Assembly: GCF_950295315.1 (NCBI RefSeq)
Contig: NC_080170.1
Coordinates: forward strand, 99,963,632 to 100,027,631
DNA from: Erinaceus europaeus
Taxonomy: Eukaryota > Chordata > Mammalia > Eulipotyphla > Erinaceidae
DNA length: 64,000 nt
Reading direction: 5' to 3'
Positions 43,278 through 55,155 of this stretch are shown here, piece after piece (within the stretch, counting starts at the first letter, position 1; the number at the start of each line of letters is the position of its first letter). The notes beneath the pieces are model-generated. The model ran no database searches. It was not told where the DNA came from and was given only the letters and a program-made list of their open reading frames with translations. A program made the position numbers and the translations under genes.

Positions 43278-43760
43278 TGCTGGCCCTCTTTTTTTTTTTT
43301 TTTTTTGGCAATTTAATAATGATTAAGATGGATGCAATTCCATATAATTCCCACCATCAGAGTTCCATATCCCATCCCATCCCCTCCATTGGAAGGTTTT
43401 CCATTCTTTTTTTTTTTTTAAATATTTATTCCCTTTTGTTGCTTTGTTGTTTTATTGTTGTAGTTATTATTGTTGTTGTTATTGATGTCGTCATTGTTGG
43501 ATAGGACAGAGAGAAATGGAGAGAGTAGGGGAAGACAGAGAGGAGGAGAGATAGATACCTGCAGACCTGCTTCACCACTTGTGAAGCAACTCCCCTGCAG
43601 GTGGGGAGCCTGGAGCTTAAACCGGGATCATAGTTATGCTGGTCCTTGTGCTTTACTGTCACCTGAGCTAAACCCTCCGTGCTACCGCCCAACTCCCGGT
43701 TTTCCATTCTTTATCCCTCTGCGAGTATGGACCAAAATTCTTTATGGGGTGCTGAAAGTT
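43278..43760 (-). mobile_element. L1 3' end, antisense, split by a SINE
   Basis: The reversed A-tail (T-run 43288-43306) is followed by 'cataattcccaccatcagag', 'ttccatatcccatcccatcc' and, after the SINE, 'tatccctctgcgagtatgga'. This is the reverse of the L1 3' UTR also seen at 6690-6880. It was 5'-truncated on insertion. Confidence 0.85.
43410..43697 (-). mobile_element. SINE, family A, antisense, inserted in L1 3' UTR
   Basis: Reversed tail 'tattcccttttgttgctttg', body 'ggataggacagagagaaatg', and reversed head 'gctaccgcccaactccc'. Perfect 15-bp duplications 'ggttttccattcttt' at 43395-43409 and 43698-43712. Confidence 0.97.
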
Positions 43761-43794
43761 ATTTCTGGTTTTCCAAAGTCTTTTTCATTTTAAA

Positions 43795-44052
43795 TTTCAT
43801 TTTTTAGATATGAGAGATCTGTAGTGTTTAACATCAGACAGATATGAAAAAGGCAAAGAGAGGAACAGAGAGGATGCGGGTGCGTGGGTAGGGTGTCACC
43901 ATGTTACCTAAGGAGGGGTAAACTGGCCGGGTTCGGAAACAAAGCAGGTCAGGTCATAACATCACTCTGATACATGTGGTACTGAGAATTGAACCCCAAA
44001 ATTCTGATATACAGGCCCAATACTCTACCACTTGAGCTATTTCTTCAGCCAC
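43795..44052 (-). mobile_element. SINE-like, D-related, antisense
   Basis: The reverse complement 'tggctgaagaaatagctcaa', 'gtggtagagtattgggcctg', 'ggggttcaattctcagtacc' and 'acatgtatcagagtgatgtt' is tRNA-like and resembles family D. About 90 bp of the following sequence (43880-43950) is unlike the other D copies. Confidence 0.6.
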
Positions 44053-44335
44053 TGAAAAGACTTTCAAAGAGGAATTTATTAGTACATGCTTTCGACTGTC
44101 TTCTTTATCCCAAGAAAGATTCTAGTACAGGAAACAGATAAATCCCGATAGAGACCGACACAGCAGTCTTTCCTATTACTACCACCATGGACTTAGTTGA
44201 TGGATAAAATAGTCTTTTTAACTGACAATGGACTTTAGAGAAAAGAAGCCCTCTTCATAAACTACAAATGAAAATAAACAAAATCTTTTGACAACACATT
44301 CATAAAACTTTGTCAAATAAAATTATACCTGAATT

Positions 44336-44491
44336 GTAGTCCAGGAGGTTGTGCAGTGGTAAAGCTTTGGACTCTCAAGCATGAGGTCCAGAGTTCCATC
44401 CCAGGCAGCACATGTGCCAGAGTGATGTCTGGTTCTTTCTCTCTCCTCCTATCTTTCTCATAAATAAATAAAATCTAAAAAAAAAAAAAAA
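44336..44491 (+). mobile_element. SINE, family D
   Basis: 'gtagtccaggaggttgtgca', 'gtggtaaagctttggactct', 'caagcatgaggtccagagtt', 'ccatcccaggcagcacatgt', and an end 'cataaataaataaaatct' with an A-run. Imperfect duplications 'ta(t/c)acctgaa' at 44324-44333 and 44492-44501. A head with 'gcagtggtaaagc' and a 'gttccatccc' B-box-like block marks tRNA origin. Confidence 0.85.
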
Positions 44492-44761
44492 TACACCTGA
44501 ACTTGGCCTAACTCAAAAGGATAATAATTCTAAGGTCAGGAGAGACTACTAGAATAGAAAAAAAAAGGGATGTATGACAATGGGGTGGACACTGTGACCA
44601 CCAGATAGATCTACAAGAGCCTTAAGTGTTAAGCCAGAAAACAGGGTCTCTTTATAGGCAGGAATCTAAAGGCAAGGCAGGCTATGACAAAAATCAAGCA
44701 AAGTTTTACACTGAGCCAGTTTATTATTATGTTTTTGGGGAAGAATCTTAAGAGTTCTACA

Positions 44762-45074
44762 GGGAGTCGGGTTGTGGCGCAGCAGATTAAGCGCAGGTGG
44801 CACAAAGCGTTAATAGAATGGCTAAGGATTCGGGTTAGAGCCCCTGGCTTCCCACCTGCAGGGGAGTCGCTTCACAGGTGGTAAAGCAGGTCTAAAGGTG
44901 TCTATCTTTCTCTCCCCCTCTCTGTCTTTCCCCTCCTCTCTCCATTTCTCTTTGTCCTAGCCAACAACAAGGACATCAATAATGACAACAATAAAACAAG
45001 GGCAACAAAAGTGAATAAATAAATTAAATAAATATTAAAAAAAAGAAAAGTAAAAAAAAAAAAGAAGAAGAAGA
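44762..45074 (+). mobile_element. SINE, family A with target duplication
   Basis: 'gggagtcgggttgtggcgca', 'gcagattaagcgcaggtggc', 'gggagtcgcttcacaggtgg', 'gggcaacaaaagtgaataaa'. Duplications 'aagagttctaca' at 44750-44761 and 45074-45085. Confidence 0.96.
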
Positions 45075-45250
45075 AGAGTTCTACATAGAATCAGACTGAG
45101 GGCTGGAATAAGTTCTGAGTTTTCAGGGAAGGGAAGGGTCTAATGTAAAATCTAGTTACCCATGCTCTTCTAATCAATTTGTAAGGACAAAAAGAACTTT
45201 AATGGTTGGTCACTGTGTATTAGAGGAAAGAGGTGGGTGGGGCTGGTGCT

Positions 45251-45735
45251 TGTTTCCCCAACATTCAAAAAGTTCATTACATATTATTTCAACAAAGAAT
45301 TGAGGAGAGAGCATGATTTTCAAGAATTTTAAACTTTATTCAGGAAAACTGACAACATTCATATGTTAGGCAGAGAGACAGAGAGAGAGAGAGACCCAGA
45401 GCTCTTTTATTCACATGTTGATGGGATACTCACCTAGGGCCGAGACCCCGATAGAAAGTGAGAGAACATTCACATGGTCATCTAAGCAGAGAGTACATGA
45501 GAGAAATAAGCCCCCTACTCACATTTTGATGGGAGGCCCACGTAGGTAGAGAGAACGACAGAAAGAAAGGGAGAGAAGCCCTTGAGAGCGCCTACTCAAA
45601 AGGAGACTTGAACGGAGAGCGAGCCAAGCCCAAGGGTCTAGCATTCACTATTCAAGCCCTGCCTCCACCTTTCTAAACCACAGCTGTCACCACTATCATT
45701 TTCTGGGTGGTACCCCTAGCTCCAGTCCCTCAACA
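45251..45735 (-). mobile_element. Probable LTR, antisense, ends uncertain
   Basis: The reverse complement begins 'tgttgagggactggagctag' and contains 'catgtgaataaaagagctct' and 'tcctgaataaagtttaaaat', two AATAAA signals, with CT-rich R/U5-like sequence between. The text 'cacatgttgatgggatactc' is partly repeated at about 45521-45540 ('cacattttgatgggaggccc'). The left end is only guessed from a TG at 45251. No target duplication fits. The solo LTRs elsewhere are different families. Confidence 0.5.
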
Positions 45736-45739
45736 ATTG

Positions 45740-46789
45740 GTCTGTCTATTCAAAGGTAAATAAATGAAGTATCCCGAACCTTGTACACATATATTTAAGT
45801 CATATGATCAGGGGTGCTTTTTGTAGAGTTTTCTTTTCCTCAGAAGAGATAGATGTAAGAAGGGCCCTTTCAACTTCACTTTTTATCAGAAGCATAGAGC
45901 TCAGGAAAAATTCAACCTTACAGTCTTTTATGTAACCAAATTTTTATGGATATAGAAATTGTTCATTTTGAAGCCCAGGTTCTAATGTTGCCTGACACAT
46001 AGAGAGTCTCTGTGTTTTGTCAGGCCAAGGGTAAGATTTCTTATTTCTATAAGCAAGGTTATGAATCTCTTACATGTTCCAGCACTATTTCCACCTAAAT
46101 CTAGAAGTGTTAATAGGCAAATGTTTAGTTGCCAAAATATAAAATAAAAGAAGTGTTCTGAAGCTGTCTTAATAAGTTTACAATTCTTAAAGTTCATGCA
46201 ATTGTTTTTCAGATATATTTGACAAAGAATAGAAGGATCCTTGTAATTGCTAATTAAGATCACAGATCACCACAAACACTGCTTCTTCAAGAGAAGTGTG
46301 AATTGATTTTGCATAAACACACACCAGTTTAAATTGACAGAGAAAACCACTTCCGTAGGCCCTCTGACTTCTTGCTCAGAGACACCTCCATCATCATGGC
46401 CACACTGTCTCCTTAGATAATTGAGGTTATTTGTTGTGGTTATAGGTGCCATTTGTGTGACTCTGACGCTCTAGTTTCGCACTGATCTGATCTCTCTATA
46501 GACTATAAGGAACATTGAGCTTAATAGTTTCCTTCACTCCTTCCAGCTAAAGTAAAGACCCTTTGTATACTTCAACAGTCTAACCTAACTGGAGATGACA
46601 CAGAGATGGGGAACTCAGGAAGAAGGGTATGAATGCAGGCTCTGAACAAAGCAGCACAATTCTTGGATTGCAAAGGAGATGCAGTTTAAATCATTTTATT
46701 TCTTATTTCATTTGGCTTTACTACAATCTTCTTTTTATGACACAAGCTTTGTAGGTGACTTAATTACAAATGCTTTTCAAAATAATGTT
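45740..46789. other. No recognised feature
   Basis: Nothing recognised. Confidence 0.4.
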
Positions 46790-46804
46790 AAGAAGCAGTC
46801 CTTG

Positions 46805-47089
46805 GGAGTCGGGCTGTAGTGCAGCGGGCTAAGCGCAGGTGGCGCAAAGCACAAGGACCGGCATAAGGATCCCGGTTCGAACCCCGGCTCCCCACCTGCA
46901 GGGGAGTCGCTTCACAGGCGGTGAAGCAGGTCTGCAGGTGTCTATCTTTCTCTCCTGCTCTCTGTCTTCCCCTCCCTCTCTCCATTTCTCTCTGTCCTAT
47001 CCAACAACGACAACAACAATAATAACTACAACAATAAAACAACAAGGGCAACAAAAGGGAATAAATAAAATAAATATTAAAAAAAAAAA
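46805..47089 (+). mobile_element. SINE, family A, young, with target duplication
   Basis: Near consensus: 'gggagtcgggctgtagtgca', 'gcgcaggtggcgcaaagcac', 'cccggttcgaaccccggctc'. Duplications 'agaa(g/a)cagtccttg' at 46791-46804 and 47090-47103. An intact B box (ggttcgaacc) is kept. Confidence 0.97.
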
Positions 47090-47104
47090 AGAAACAGTCC
47101 TTGA

Positions 47105-48596
47105 CTCTACCCTACAAGAATTTAATGGTAGTCTTTGCAAAGTCAGAATTTACTCTTCTATATATCTGTCTGTGATGGAATAGCCAAAAACAAGAATGGA
47201 AAAACAATAGATTTTTATATAATAGAAATAATTTAATATTAATTGACATAGTAAATAGTTTTCTCTTACTGATAAAAATGACTATATTGCTGGCAAATAA
47301 TTTTGATTCTGAAAAGATATTGTCTGACTTAATGCCAAAGAGGAAAAGTCCTGCTGTTTTCAGCTACTCTCCTAAGTACACCTCCTATTCTCTCCTGCAA
47401 ACTCACAACAAAGTGATTGGATCAACATATGTCCTAGACTTAAGTACTCTTCAGGCACAGCTGGAAGACAACATGAGTAAAGTAATTACAGAAGTTTTTA
47501 TTGGTGATTCAGGGGCATTGTAGAGAAAAGGTGACATGGAACTTAGAAAGAGAAATATTTGACTGTGGTGTTCTTTTCTGATCCCTGATAACTGCTCAGG
47601 TTTCCATTGACAAGACATATCCACACACTCCTACATACAAAGACACTCTGGTTTCTAGTGAATGCCCAAATGATTCCATTGTAAATCCCACCTTTAGCCA
47701 GTAAAATAATTTAACTGTCTTCAATTCTATGAATTTTAGATATTTTTTAAACACAATTCTTCCAATTGTCTACTTGTGTAATAACTCCAATATCATTTTA
47801 CTTATGAATGGATAGATGACTCTGAAAATGAACACTCAACTCAGGTGCGCTCCTAACATTTTGTGAATCCTTTACCTAATTAATAGAAGGTGAGTCTCTT
47901 AACCTACTGTCCAGGTCCCATGGCAGATTATTAGCATGATTGCTTTGATAGATCTTTTTAAGTGCTCCTCTTGGGAAAGATATTTGAAAGTCACATTTAA
48001 ATAAGGATCTAACAATTACTGAACATTAATTCTCTTCTAGTTTCAAATGCTATTCTGGTGAAGGTTATGGAGTCAACGCTAATGGGAGAAACACACCATT
48101 ATTTAGTTACCCCTGATACTCAGTATGCAGTAAAAGGCTTCTGCTAATCTGGCCCCCACCTCAATTTCTCTGATAATATAATGGAATTTCATTCACATTG
48201 ATAACAGAGTATTATGTGAAAGAGAAAAGAACTAGAACTCACAGAGCTTTAATCTATATCTATTCTCCACACACAACCCTCAGGGAGGTAGAGAACCTTG
48301 ATCAAAGCATTCCTGTTATTGCAATTTAATACTGTATCCAAGAAAATTCTGTCCTTTTTTACTGTCTTATCCTCCATTTATACATCAGAGTAAAACCAAA
48401 TTAGAATTACAAAGCTGAATTATAGAGTTATAAAGCTGAAAAGAATAAAAATCCATTTCCTCCAAAAAGGAGACAGACTGATAGCGTAACATCCAAAGAC
48501 ACAAGCTTGTTGGCAGCAAAATCATGACTTGAGACCAAGTCCCCTGATACCAGCATGCTTCCCCCTGCATGAGGCCACATAGATGTAACTTGTGAA

Positions 48597-48600
<4 letters not shown>
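47105..48600. other. No recognised feature
   Basis: An 81-codon frame at 47278-47523 shows no domain I know. It is not called as a gene. Confidence 0.4.

Positions 48601-48647
<47 letters not shown>
48601..48647. repeat. (TC)n microsatellite
   Basis: About 23 CT units. Confidence 0.97.
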
Positions 48648-48649
<2 letters not shown>

Positions 48650-48754
48650 AAGTCTAGCATACAACTTTTTTTTCTTTCTGTTTTTCCTTAAAACAAAGAT
48701 TCTTAATTGAGTAGATACAGACAGGAGAAAGAATTTGAATGAAAGTTGAGACAG

Positions 48755-48865
48755 CAAACTCTTAAATGCCTGAGACTCTATAGTTCCAGGATTCAATCCC
48801 TATTAATACCAGAAACCAGAGTTGACCAATGCTCTGGTAAAATAAATAAATAAATATAGTAACAA
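48755..48865 (+). mobile_element. SINE, family E, diverged
   Basis: 'aaatgcctgagactctatag', 'ttccaggattcaatccctat', 'accagagttgaccaatgctc', 'tggtaaaataaataaataaa'. Confidence 0.65.
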
Positions 48866-48869
48866 CAAC

Positions 48870-50190
48870 AATAATAATAATAAAATTACAGAATTCCAAT
48901 TATATTTGAATTTTCATTTTTTCCTAAACTACACAGTAAATCTGCTTCTGAAATAAAAATAAAGGGGAAACAAAATTAAAAAGGAAATGAGTTTGAAACT
49001 TTCTATAATTTCCTAACATTTTAAAGAGATATATTCAGGACAAAATGGCAAATAATGGCAGGGGAAGACATTAAGAATATAAAAGTAAGGCTAAGTACAA
49101 ATCCCCAGAACAGTTCTGTTGTCAGGAAGGCAAGAGACCAATGAAGGAAGAAATGAGAATATTGGTGAGTGAAACTGGAAATGAAGATGCTCCAGATGGC
49201 AAATAACTCATCTATTAAAAGGCAAAGAGGAATATAATTCACATATTAAATGAACACAAAGTTATCTGTCATGAAGCATTGATTTTGCATTTAAGCATCA
49301 CAAGGGACCTCAGTCAAAAAGCAAAGATAGTTAGATTAGGCCAATAGCACAAAGCCACAGGCCTAGAGGGAAAAGACCATAGAACTTTACTTAAAGGAAA
49401 ATGAGAAAACATTAGTTGCAGGTAAATAAAAGGTTGCCTGTCTTTCTTTATATACAAGGAAATCATATTATCTTCATAAAGAATCTATGCTTGTCCATAA
49501 CAGCCCTGCTCTCTCCATAAGTCAGCAAGTAAGACCCTGAGTGACAGCATGATGTTGAGGGTATTAATGAAATTAGGGCACAGATAGGACATTTTAAGGC
49601 ACTCATTATTATAAAAAGCCTTGAGAGCTAAAACTCCATTGACAACTTCCTAGAACAGATTCACATACAGTCCTCAATAAGGAGAGCACTGAGTACTCCA
49701 GATTTAAGAATTTCACTCACATGTAGCCGAGACAGTGAGAGACAGAAATATACCATTTCAAATTCATAAAATTTATTATGAGGGTCATAACTAGTATTGA
49801 TGTCATCTATAACAACTTTTGTATATATTCCATAATTTTTTGTTATCACATATGTTAAGGGCGCAAAAACTTCACCCCAAAGTATGTCTTCATCAAGTTT
49901 TATGTCATGGGTGGGCCCTAAAGGCATCCCCAAGGAAGATCTCTTTGCAGAATTTAAGTCAAGTCTCTATTTTTTTTTACTACCCCCCTTTTTTGTAACC
50001 TTTCTGACTCTCTCTTGTTCCTAAAGTCCTCCGGATTAGGGAAGCTAGTTAAGATTATAGCTAGAATGACATAAGATACTCAGAATTTCTTGTGTACAGG
50101 AGGTATACATGTTATTAATAAGATTTACTCTTTCTCTTCTCAGTGTGCTTCAAGCTCATATGTTGACTTGTTCAACCTCTCCTCTAAAGT
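48870..50190. other. No recognised feature
   Basis: The antisense frame 49661-49933 (90 codons) is long for AT-rich DNA but matches no family I recognise. It is left uncalled. Confidence 0.35.
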
Positions 50191-50199
50191 ACCCAGAGA

Positions 50200-50350
50200 G
50201 TAGGCCTGGAAGATAGTTCACCTGGAAAGACTGCTGCTCCCCTAGGGGTTCCACCCATGCTCTGATGGAATTCCATTGTATGGGGGGTGCTTCAGGAAAA
50301 CCTTGGTGGTTTTCCCTCTCCTTCTCTCATTCTGTTTGAAAAAGAAAAAT
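50200..50350 (+). mobile_element. SINE remnant, ancient family C
   Basis: 'ggcctggaagatagttcacc', 'tggaaagactgctgctcccc', 'ccctctccttctctcattct'. Weak but ordered similarity to other C copies. Confidence 0.5.
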
Positions 50351-51130
50351 TGGTATTAATTGGGTGAGGTTTCAGAAATAACAAAAGAACCCAGAGATCT
50401 GCAAGATTATTTCTTTCTACCTACATACAATATGTAAATTAAGCAATATTTCCACCGCTGTTCCCTTAAAACACTTGCCTCTTTGATGTGTAGCTAATGT
50501 CCATAAAATCCATAAGGTAGAATTTTCAAGAGACACTAGAGAATGTATCCATACTAAACCAACAAAAATAAAGTGAGAAGTTTTTTTTTTTTTTTTAAGT
50601 GGAGCTAACCAGAAAGTACTCAAGTAAGTAATTAAATATTTATTTTGCTACTTACAAAACAATAGGAAGCTGTGGGGTTAATACAATTCTTCCCAAAAAT
50701 AACATCTTCTGATTGCAGTAGTACAAATTTAGTCTTAATGCTGTGCCCAGATATTAGAGAAATTACAAAGTAGTTCTTTAAAACTGAAATATATAATAAG
50801 TAGCTTATTCTCTAGTCCTTCTTTGATCCCTATTGAAAGAGGATGCAGGATTTCCTGGAGAATCTGGGAAGATTATTGAACCTTCCAAGATCAGCCATAT
50901 GCCAATAAAGGTTGAAGAACAGAGAGTAAAAATAACTACTCATGATAAGATCTCTTATATTGAACTTGGAGTTGGAAAATACTCATTAGAGCTGAGAAAT
51001 CATACTAAATATGATGAAACATAAGGGAGTGGTATTTCTGTTTTCTTGAAAAACCACATCTAGATTTTAAAAATCCACTTTATGGATAAAGTAGCTAAGC
51101 AGCAACATTTACTATTCTGGCGCCTTCAAA
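50351..51130. other. No recognised feature
   Basis: Nothing recognised. Confidence 0.4.
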
Positions 51131-51149
51131 AATAGTGCTGTATGTTGAG

Positions 51150-51325
51150 AAAGGGAGAAAGAAAGGAACAGGAGGAAAAGGAGGAGGAGGAAGAATAAGA
51201 AGGAGGAGGAGGAGGAGAGGAGGAGGAGGAGAAGAAGAAGGAAAAGGAGGAGGAGGAGGAGAAGAAGGAGAAGCAGAAGAAGCAGCAGAAGCAGAAGCAG
51301 AAGCAGCAGCAGCAGCAGAAGCAGA

Positions 51326-51358
<33 letters not shown>

Positions 51359-51485
51359 AGAAGAAGAAGAAGAAGAAGAAGAGGAGGAGGAGGAGGAGGA
51401 GGAGGAGGAGGAGGAGGAGGAAGAGGAAAAAGAAGAAGGAGAAGGAGAAGGAGAAGGAGAAGGAGAAGGAGAAGGAGAAGAGGGA
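51150..51485. repeat. Polypurine tract of (GGA)n, (GAA)n and (GCA)n blocks
   Basis: About 335 bp in which the + strand is almost only A and G, apart from GCA/CAG units and a single T. Blocks: GGA-rich 51150-51270, GCA/GAA mixed 51271-51354 (with an (AGC)n core at 51330-51354), GAA 51355-51380, GGA 51381-51420, and (GGAGAA)n 51435-51480. Open frames across it are artefacts of low complexity. Confidence 0.97.
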
Positions 51486-51519
51486 CAAAAACACAACCAA
51501 GTTATCAGATTTTTAACTC

Positions 51520-51725
51520 AAATATGAGCAAGATAGCCCACCTGGACAATGTGCCTGCTTTGCCAAGCACCTGGCCAGGTTTTAGCCAGGAACACCCCAC
51601 ATGTGCAAAAGCCTGAAACTTTTGCTGTATGTTCCTTCTATACTGCCTCCCTACCTCATTATACCTGGGGAAAAAAAAGGGGCAATTCACAATAGTGAAG
51701 GCCTGGCCAACAACAATAAAAAAGT
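51520..51725 (+). mobile_element. SINE, ancient family C
   Basis: 'gagcaagatagcccacctgg', 'acaatgtgcctgctttgcca', 'agcacctggccaggttttag', 'acaatagtgaaggcctggcc'. Confidence 0.65.
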
Positions 51726-51779
51726 TATTAGCATGTTGTAGAAAATCTACTAAACACCCCACAATTAGCTCAACTTTAG

Positions 51780-53110
51780 CTTCAGTGATAAAGAAAATGG
51801 TGAGAGATACATTTTAATCAGCATCTCTAAAATAAAATATATTGTTCTTTCCATTCCCATGTAAAAACCACGGGTTATTATTATTTTCCACTAGCTAAAT
51901 TTCTGATTTAACAGAGAATTATTATGGTTATGGCATAAGCTGATGAGTTCTATTAATCTTACAGGTGATAGCTTTGTTGGAGAAAATAAAAATTGTATTC
52001 TTAAGGTCTTTATTCTTCCAAAATGAGGGAGTTTTATAAAAAAATATTGGAGATGTTAAAAATGAATTGTGTAAGAGAATATTTATTTGTTTAATTTTCT
52101 GTGTAAACCATAGTATAATGAAAATATTATAATTGTGTCACTTTTCAAAGGAACACTAAGGAGATAATTGTAAACATCATAGATGGGGAATTATGCATAC
52201 AAAAACTAATAGCTACAATAATGTTATTCAGAACCGTGCTGGTAATTTGCCCCTTAGGGGGTAAATTTGGAAAAATTATGCATAAGGTTTTAATCATGTG
52301 ACTATCACTAAATGGGTGTTTTACAACAAAAGTCAGACATACTACATTGAACATTCAGTAATAATTATTTCTTTTAGTTATTCTCCTGGTGGCTTCTCTA
52401 GTAGAGAAATCTTTTAGTTCTACTTTTCATTACCAGAGAATTGTTCTAAAGAGGGAAAACATAAGAAGATAATGTTCTCCTGTTTTGAGACAGAGAAATT
52501 CATCTAATGGAATCTCTTTATTACATGTTTTTGCATGAGGATTATTTGTCAGATAAGTCAAAGAAAATGGTTTGCTTTATTAATTGGACAACAATCTATG
52601 TTTTGTTTGGAAACTGCTGATTATTCTTCATGTACCATTTATTATCCATTCTCTGCTCTTCTAACCTTCAGAAGACTAATCCTTATGTATTGCATCTTCC
52701 AGACTCATTTGTCAGTTGACTTCCTTGTTGTGTTAGCCAATAAGAAGGCTTCATCATATAAATGAAGGGCTTGGCACTATATCTCTATTAATAGCTGTGC
52801 ATCTCTGGAGGCAGCTCCTTACGGTGTGGACCAACTTAAACGACTTCAACCCTCAACAGGTTTCCATATCTTTTCACAACTCTTATACTTTCTATCAAGA
52901 GAAATTAACTGTATCCTAATGGTGCAAGTCTCTGGGTGCTTAACCATCTCAATAAATCTCCTGACATACCTATCTATATCTTGGCAGCAATAATTAAATA
53001 GAAATCACATTATATTGTATCAGTCTGAGGTGAATTCTTTATTTTTCTGGGACACCGGCCATAAATTCTAATGGTGTGCAGATGATGATCAACTACAGGT
53101 AATTTTGAAT
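51780..53110. other. Mostly unassigned; possible old LTR at about 52731-53000
   Basis: 'tgttagccaataagaaggct', 'tcatcatataaatgaagggc' and later 'ctcaataaatctcctgacat' give CCAAT, TATA and AATAAA in LTR-like order. Ends and target duplication are not visible. This is a suggestion only. Confidence 0.3.
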
Positions 53111-53114
53111 TCAA

Positions 53115-53265
53115 AAAGTTAACTTACCTGGATAATGTGCCTGCTTTTTCATGTACACAGCACAGGTTTCAGCCTTTCCCCATCACACTGGAGAACATTT
53201 CAGTGCTGTGATATCTTTCTCTCTCTCCCTTTCTCTGACTTTTCATATTTGAAATAGTTTGAGTT
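53115..53265 (+). mobile_element. SINE remnant, ancient family C
   Basis: 'aagttaacttacctggataa', 'tgtgcctgctttttcatgta', 'cagtgctgtgatatctttct'. Confidence 0.55.
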
Positions 53266-53392
53266 ACAGCAGTAAATATTGTGTTTTAACCTGATTGGAG
53301 ATCAAATATTGATATTAAATTTATATATACATTGTTTCTTTATGTAGCTAATCAGATATTTTGCTGCTCTCCATAAAGAAATAATGAACCAG

Positions 53393-53625
53393 GGACAGGT
53401 GGGGAGGCACACCTGGTTGAGTGCACATATTACAATGTACAAGGACCCAGGTTCAAGCCCCCAGTCCCTACCTGCAGGGGAAAGCTTTTCAAATGGTGAA
53501 ACAGTGTTGCTGGTGTCTCTCTTCCTCTCTAGCACCCCCTTCTCTCTTGATTTCTGGATATCTCTATCCAATCAATAATTAAAGATAATAAATAAATAAA
53601 TAAATAAAATCAGCTTAAAAAAAGA
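53393..53625 (+). mobile_element. SINE, family B
   Basis: 'agggacaggtggggaggcac', 'acctggttgagtgcacatat', 'cccaggttcaagcccccagt', 'ggtgaaacagtgttgctggt', 'tatctctatccaatcaataa'. Confidence 0.9.
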
Positions 53626-53629
53626 ATTG

Positions 53630-54325
53630 GCCATATTAAGTGGAGATAAAAATGCCTTACCCTTTGCTTCAATGTACAGTAACTATGAAGGTCACTCAAC
53701 TCCAGAGCTAGCCAGTAAATTGGCTAATATCTCATTGGTTACTTCATTATGGGTAGTTTCTCTTTCTGCTCAGTCTTACAGATTAATGCCTGAGAGATGG
53801 CCCCAATAAATCTGCTATATGCAATTATCAGTCTCTGAGTCTGCTTGCATGGAATCTGATCTAAGTCACACAGTGACTGGGTTTAGTCTAGACCTGAGCT
53901 AGTAGAGAAATATAATAAAAGCCAAATACTCATCAATGAGTTAGATTAGCAGAATCTCACTTTACCATGTTTTTTTTTCCATTAATTTTATTTTTTTTGT
54001 AGACATTAGTAAAGAGATCATGGAGAACTGAAAAGACACTTTCTCCCTTCCAGTGTTATTTTTTTTCTTTTCTTTATTCCCCAATCAAGCAACTCCAAAG
54101 TTCTAGGGTCTCCTAGAACTTGTGCTGTGTTCCATCAATGACTAAGTGGGTGGAGATTTACATCATGCTAACGTGTCTTCTCTCTCAAACCATCTTATGC
54201 TTTCTGTCTTCAATTATTCACCCATCCTCCCTTTTATTTTTTTCTGCAGAGATTGGGATTCTCTACATAGAATGCTGTGAATTAGAGTCTTGATTCCTAA
54301 ACTAAGATCAGCCTTTAAAAGATCT
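53630..54325. other. No recognised feature
   Basis: Nothing recognised. Confidence 0.4.
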
Positions 54326-54334
54326 GGTCAAACA

Positions 54335-54625
54335 AGTCGGGTGGTAGTGCAGCGGGTTAAGCGCAGGTGGCACAAAGTGCAAGGACAGGCATAAGGGTCT
54401 CGGTTAGAGCCCCTGGTTCCCCACTTGCAGGGGAGTCATTTCACAAGCAGTGAAGCAGGTCTGTAGGTGTCTATCTTTCTCTCCCCCTCTCTGCCTTCCC
54501 CTCTTCTCTCCATTTCTCTCTGTCCTATGCAACAATGACAGCATAAATAACAACAACGATAATACCTACAACAAGGACATCAAAAGGAATAAATAAATAT
54601 TAAAAAAAAAAGAAAAGTCACACCT
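54335..54625 (+). mobile_element. SINE, family A
   Basis: 'agtcgggtggtagtgcagcg', 'ggttaagcgcaggtggcaca', 'tcggttagagcccctggttc', 'ggggagtcatttcacaagca', and tail 'ggacatcaaaaggaataaat'. The flanks share only an imperfect 'agatctggtcaaa'/'agagttggccaaa'. Confidence 0.92.
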
Positions 54626-54801
54626 TAAAAAAAAGAGTTGGCCAAAAGTAACTACTGAGTCAAATAAGTCAGAAACAGATTTAAAGTTTGAATTGCAGAA
54701 ACAAAAATATTGGCAGGGATGGACTGGGGTAAAATCATGCAGCAACAGATGAAGAGAATTCTGGACATTAACACAAAAATGTTTTGGTCTCCACAGACTC
54801 A

Positions 54802-55155
54802 TGTTGTTGTGGTGGTCTGATGTTGGGCTGCATCGCGGAGAAGAGAGCGGACGTCCAGAGCAAAGGGGTACACAAATCTTTATTATAGGATGGGGGGCTT
54901 TGGTTCAGACCACGTGGAGCCAGCCGGAAATGGCCGTCCCCACTACCTGACCACGGGGGGAGAGCAGGGAGTGAGACCTCAGAGAGGGAGAGCTGAGAAC
55001 CCAGAGAGAGGGGGGGGGGGTGAGGGGTCTTTTATTGGGCAACAACCAGGAGTGACGTCTAGGGCCAGGATTGGTTGAAGGGGGCACTCTAGGATTTTGC
55101 GGGGCATAGAAAAACCTGGGGGCGGAGACTGCATCAGAATAACTCCTCAGCAACA
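54802..55155 (-). mobile_element. LTR1, antisense, left end of the composite ERV
   Basis: 354 bp. In reverse complement it runs TGTTGCTGAGG...ACCACAACAACA, with 'cccaataaaagacccc' (TATA/CAAT-like) and AATAAA antisense at 54879-54884. A G-run lies at 55010-55020. A purine-rich 'aaagggataggaga' directly precedes U3, as a polypurine tract should. Its U5 end abuts GACTCA. The opposite flank (tctcct) does not match, so it is not a solo LTR. Confidence 0.85.

Noticed and set aside
47278..47523. 81-codon frame, possible exon
   Set aside because: No recognisable domain. No convincing splice sites or neighbouring exons were seen.
48601..48796. Overlapping antisense frames of 91 and 122 codons with poly-Arg/Glu
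   Set aside because: They are driven by the (TC)n microsatellite.
49661..49933. Antisense 90-codon frame with ordinary-looking composition
   Set aside because: I recognise no domain or family, see no splice signals around it, and found no repeat of it in the window. A chance frame in AT-rich DNA is the simpler reading, though a protein search would be worthwhile.
51095..51527. Three long overlapping open frames (poly-Ser, poly-Phe/Cys, poly-Glu/Gly/Ala)
   Set aside because: They are produced by the low-complexity polypurine tract, not by a gene.
54802..55155. LTR1 as an ordinary solo LTR
   Set aside because: Only one side carries GACTCA. The other flank is a polypurine-like tract and ERV internal sequence.
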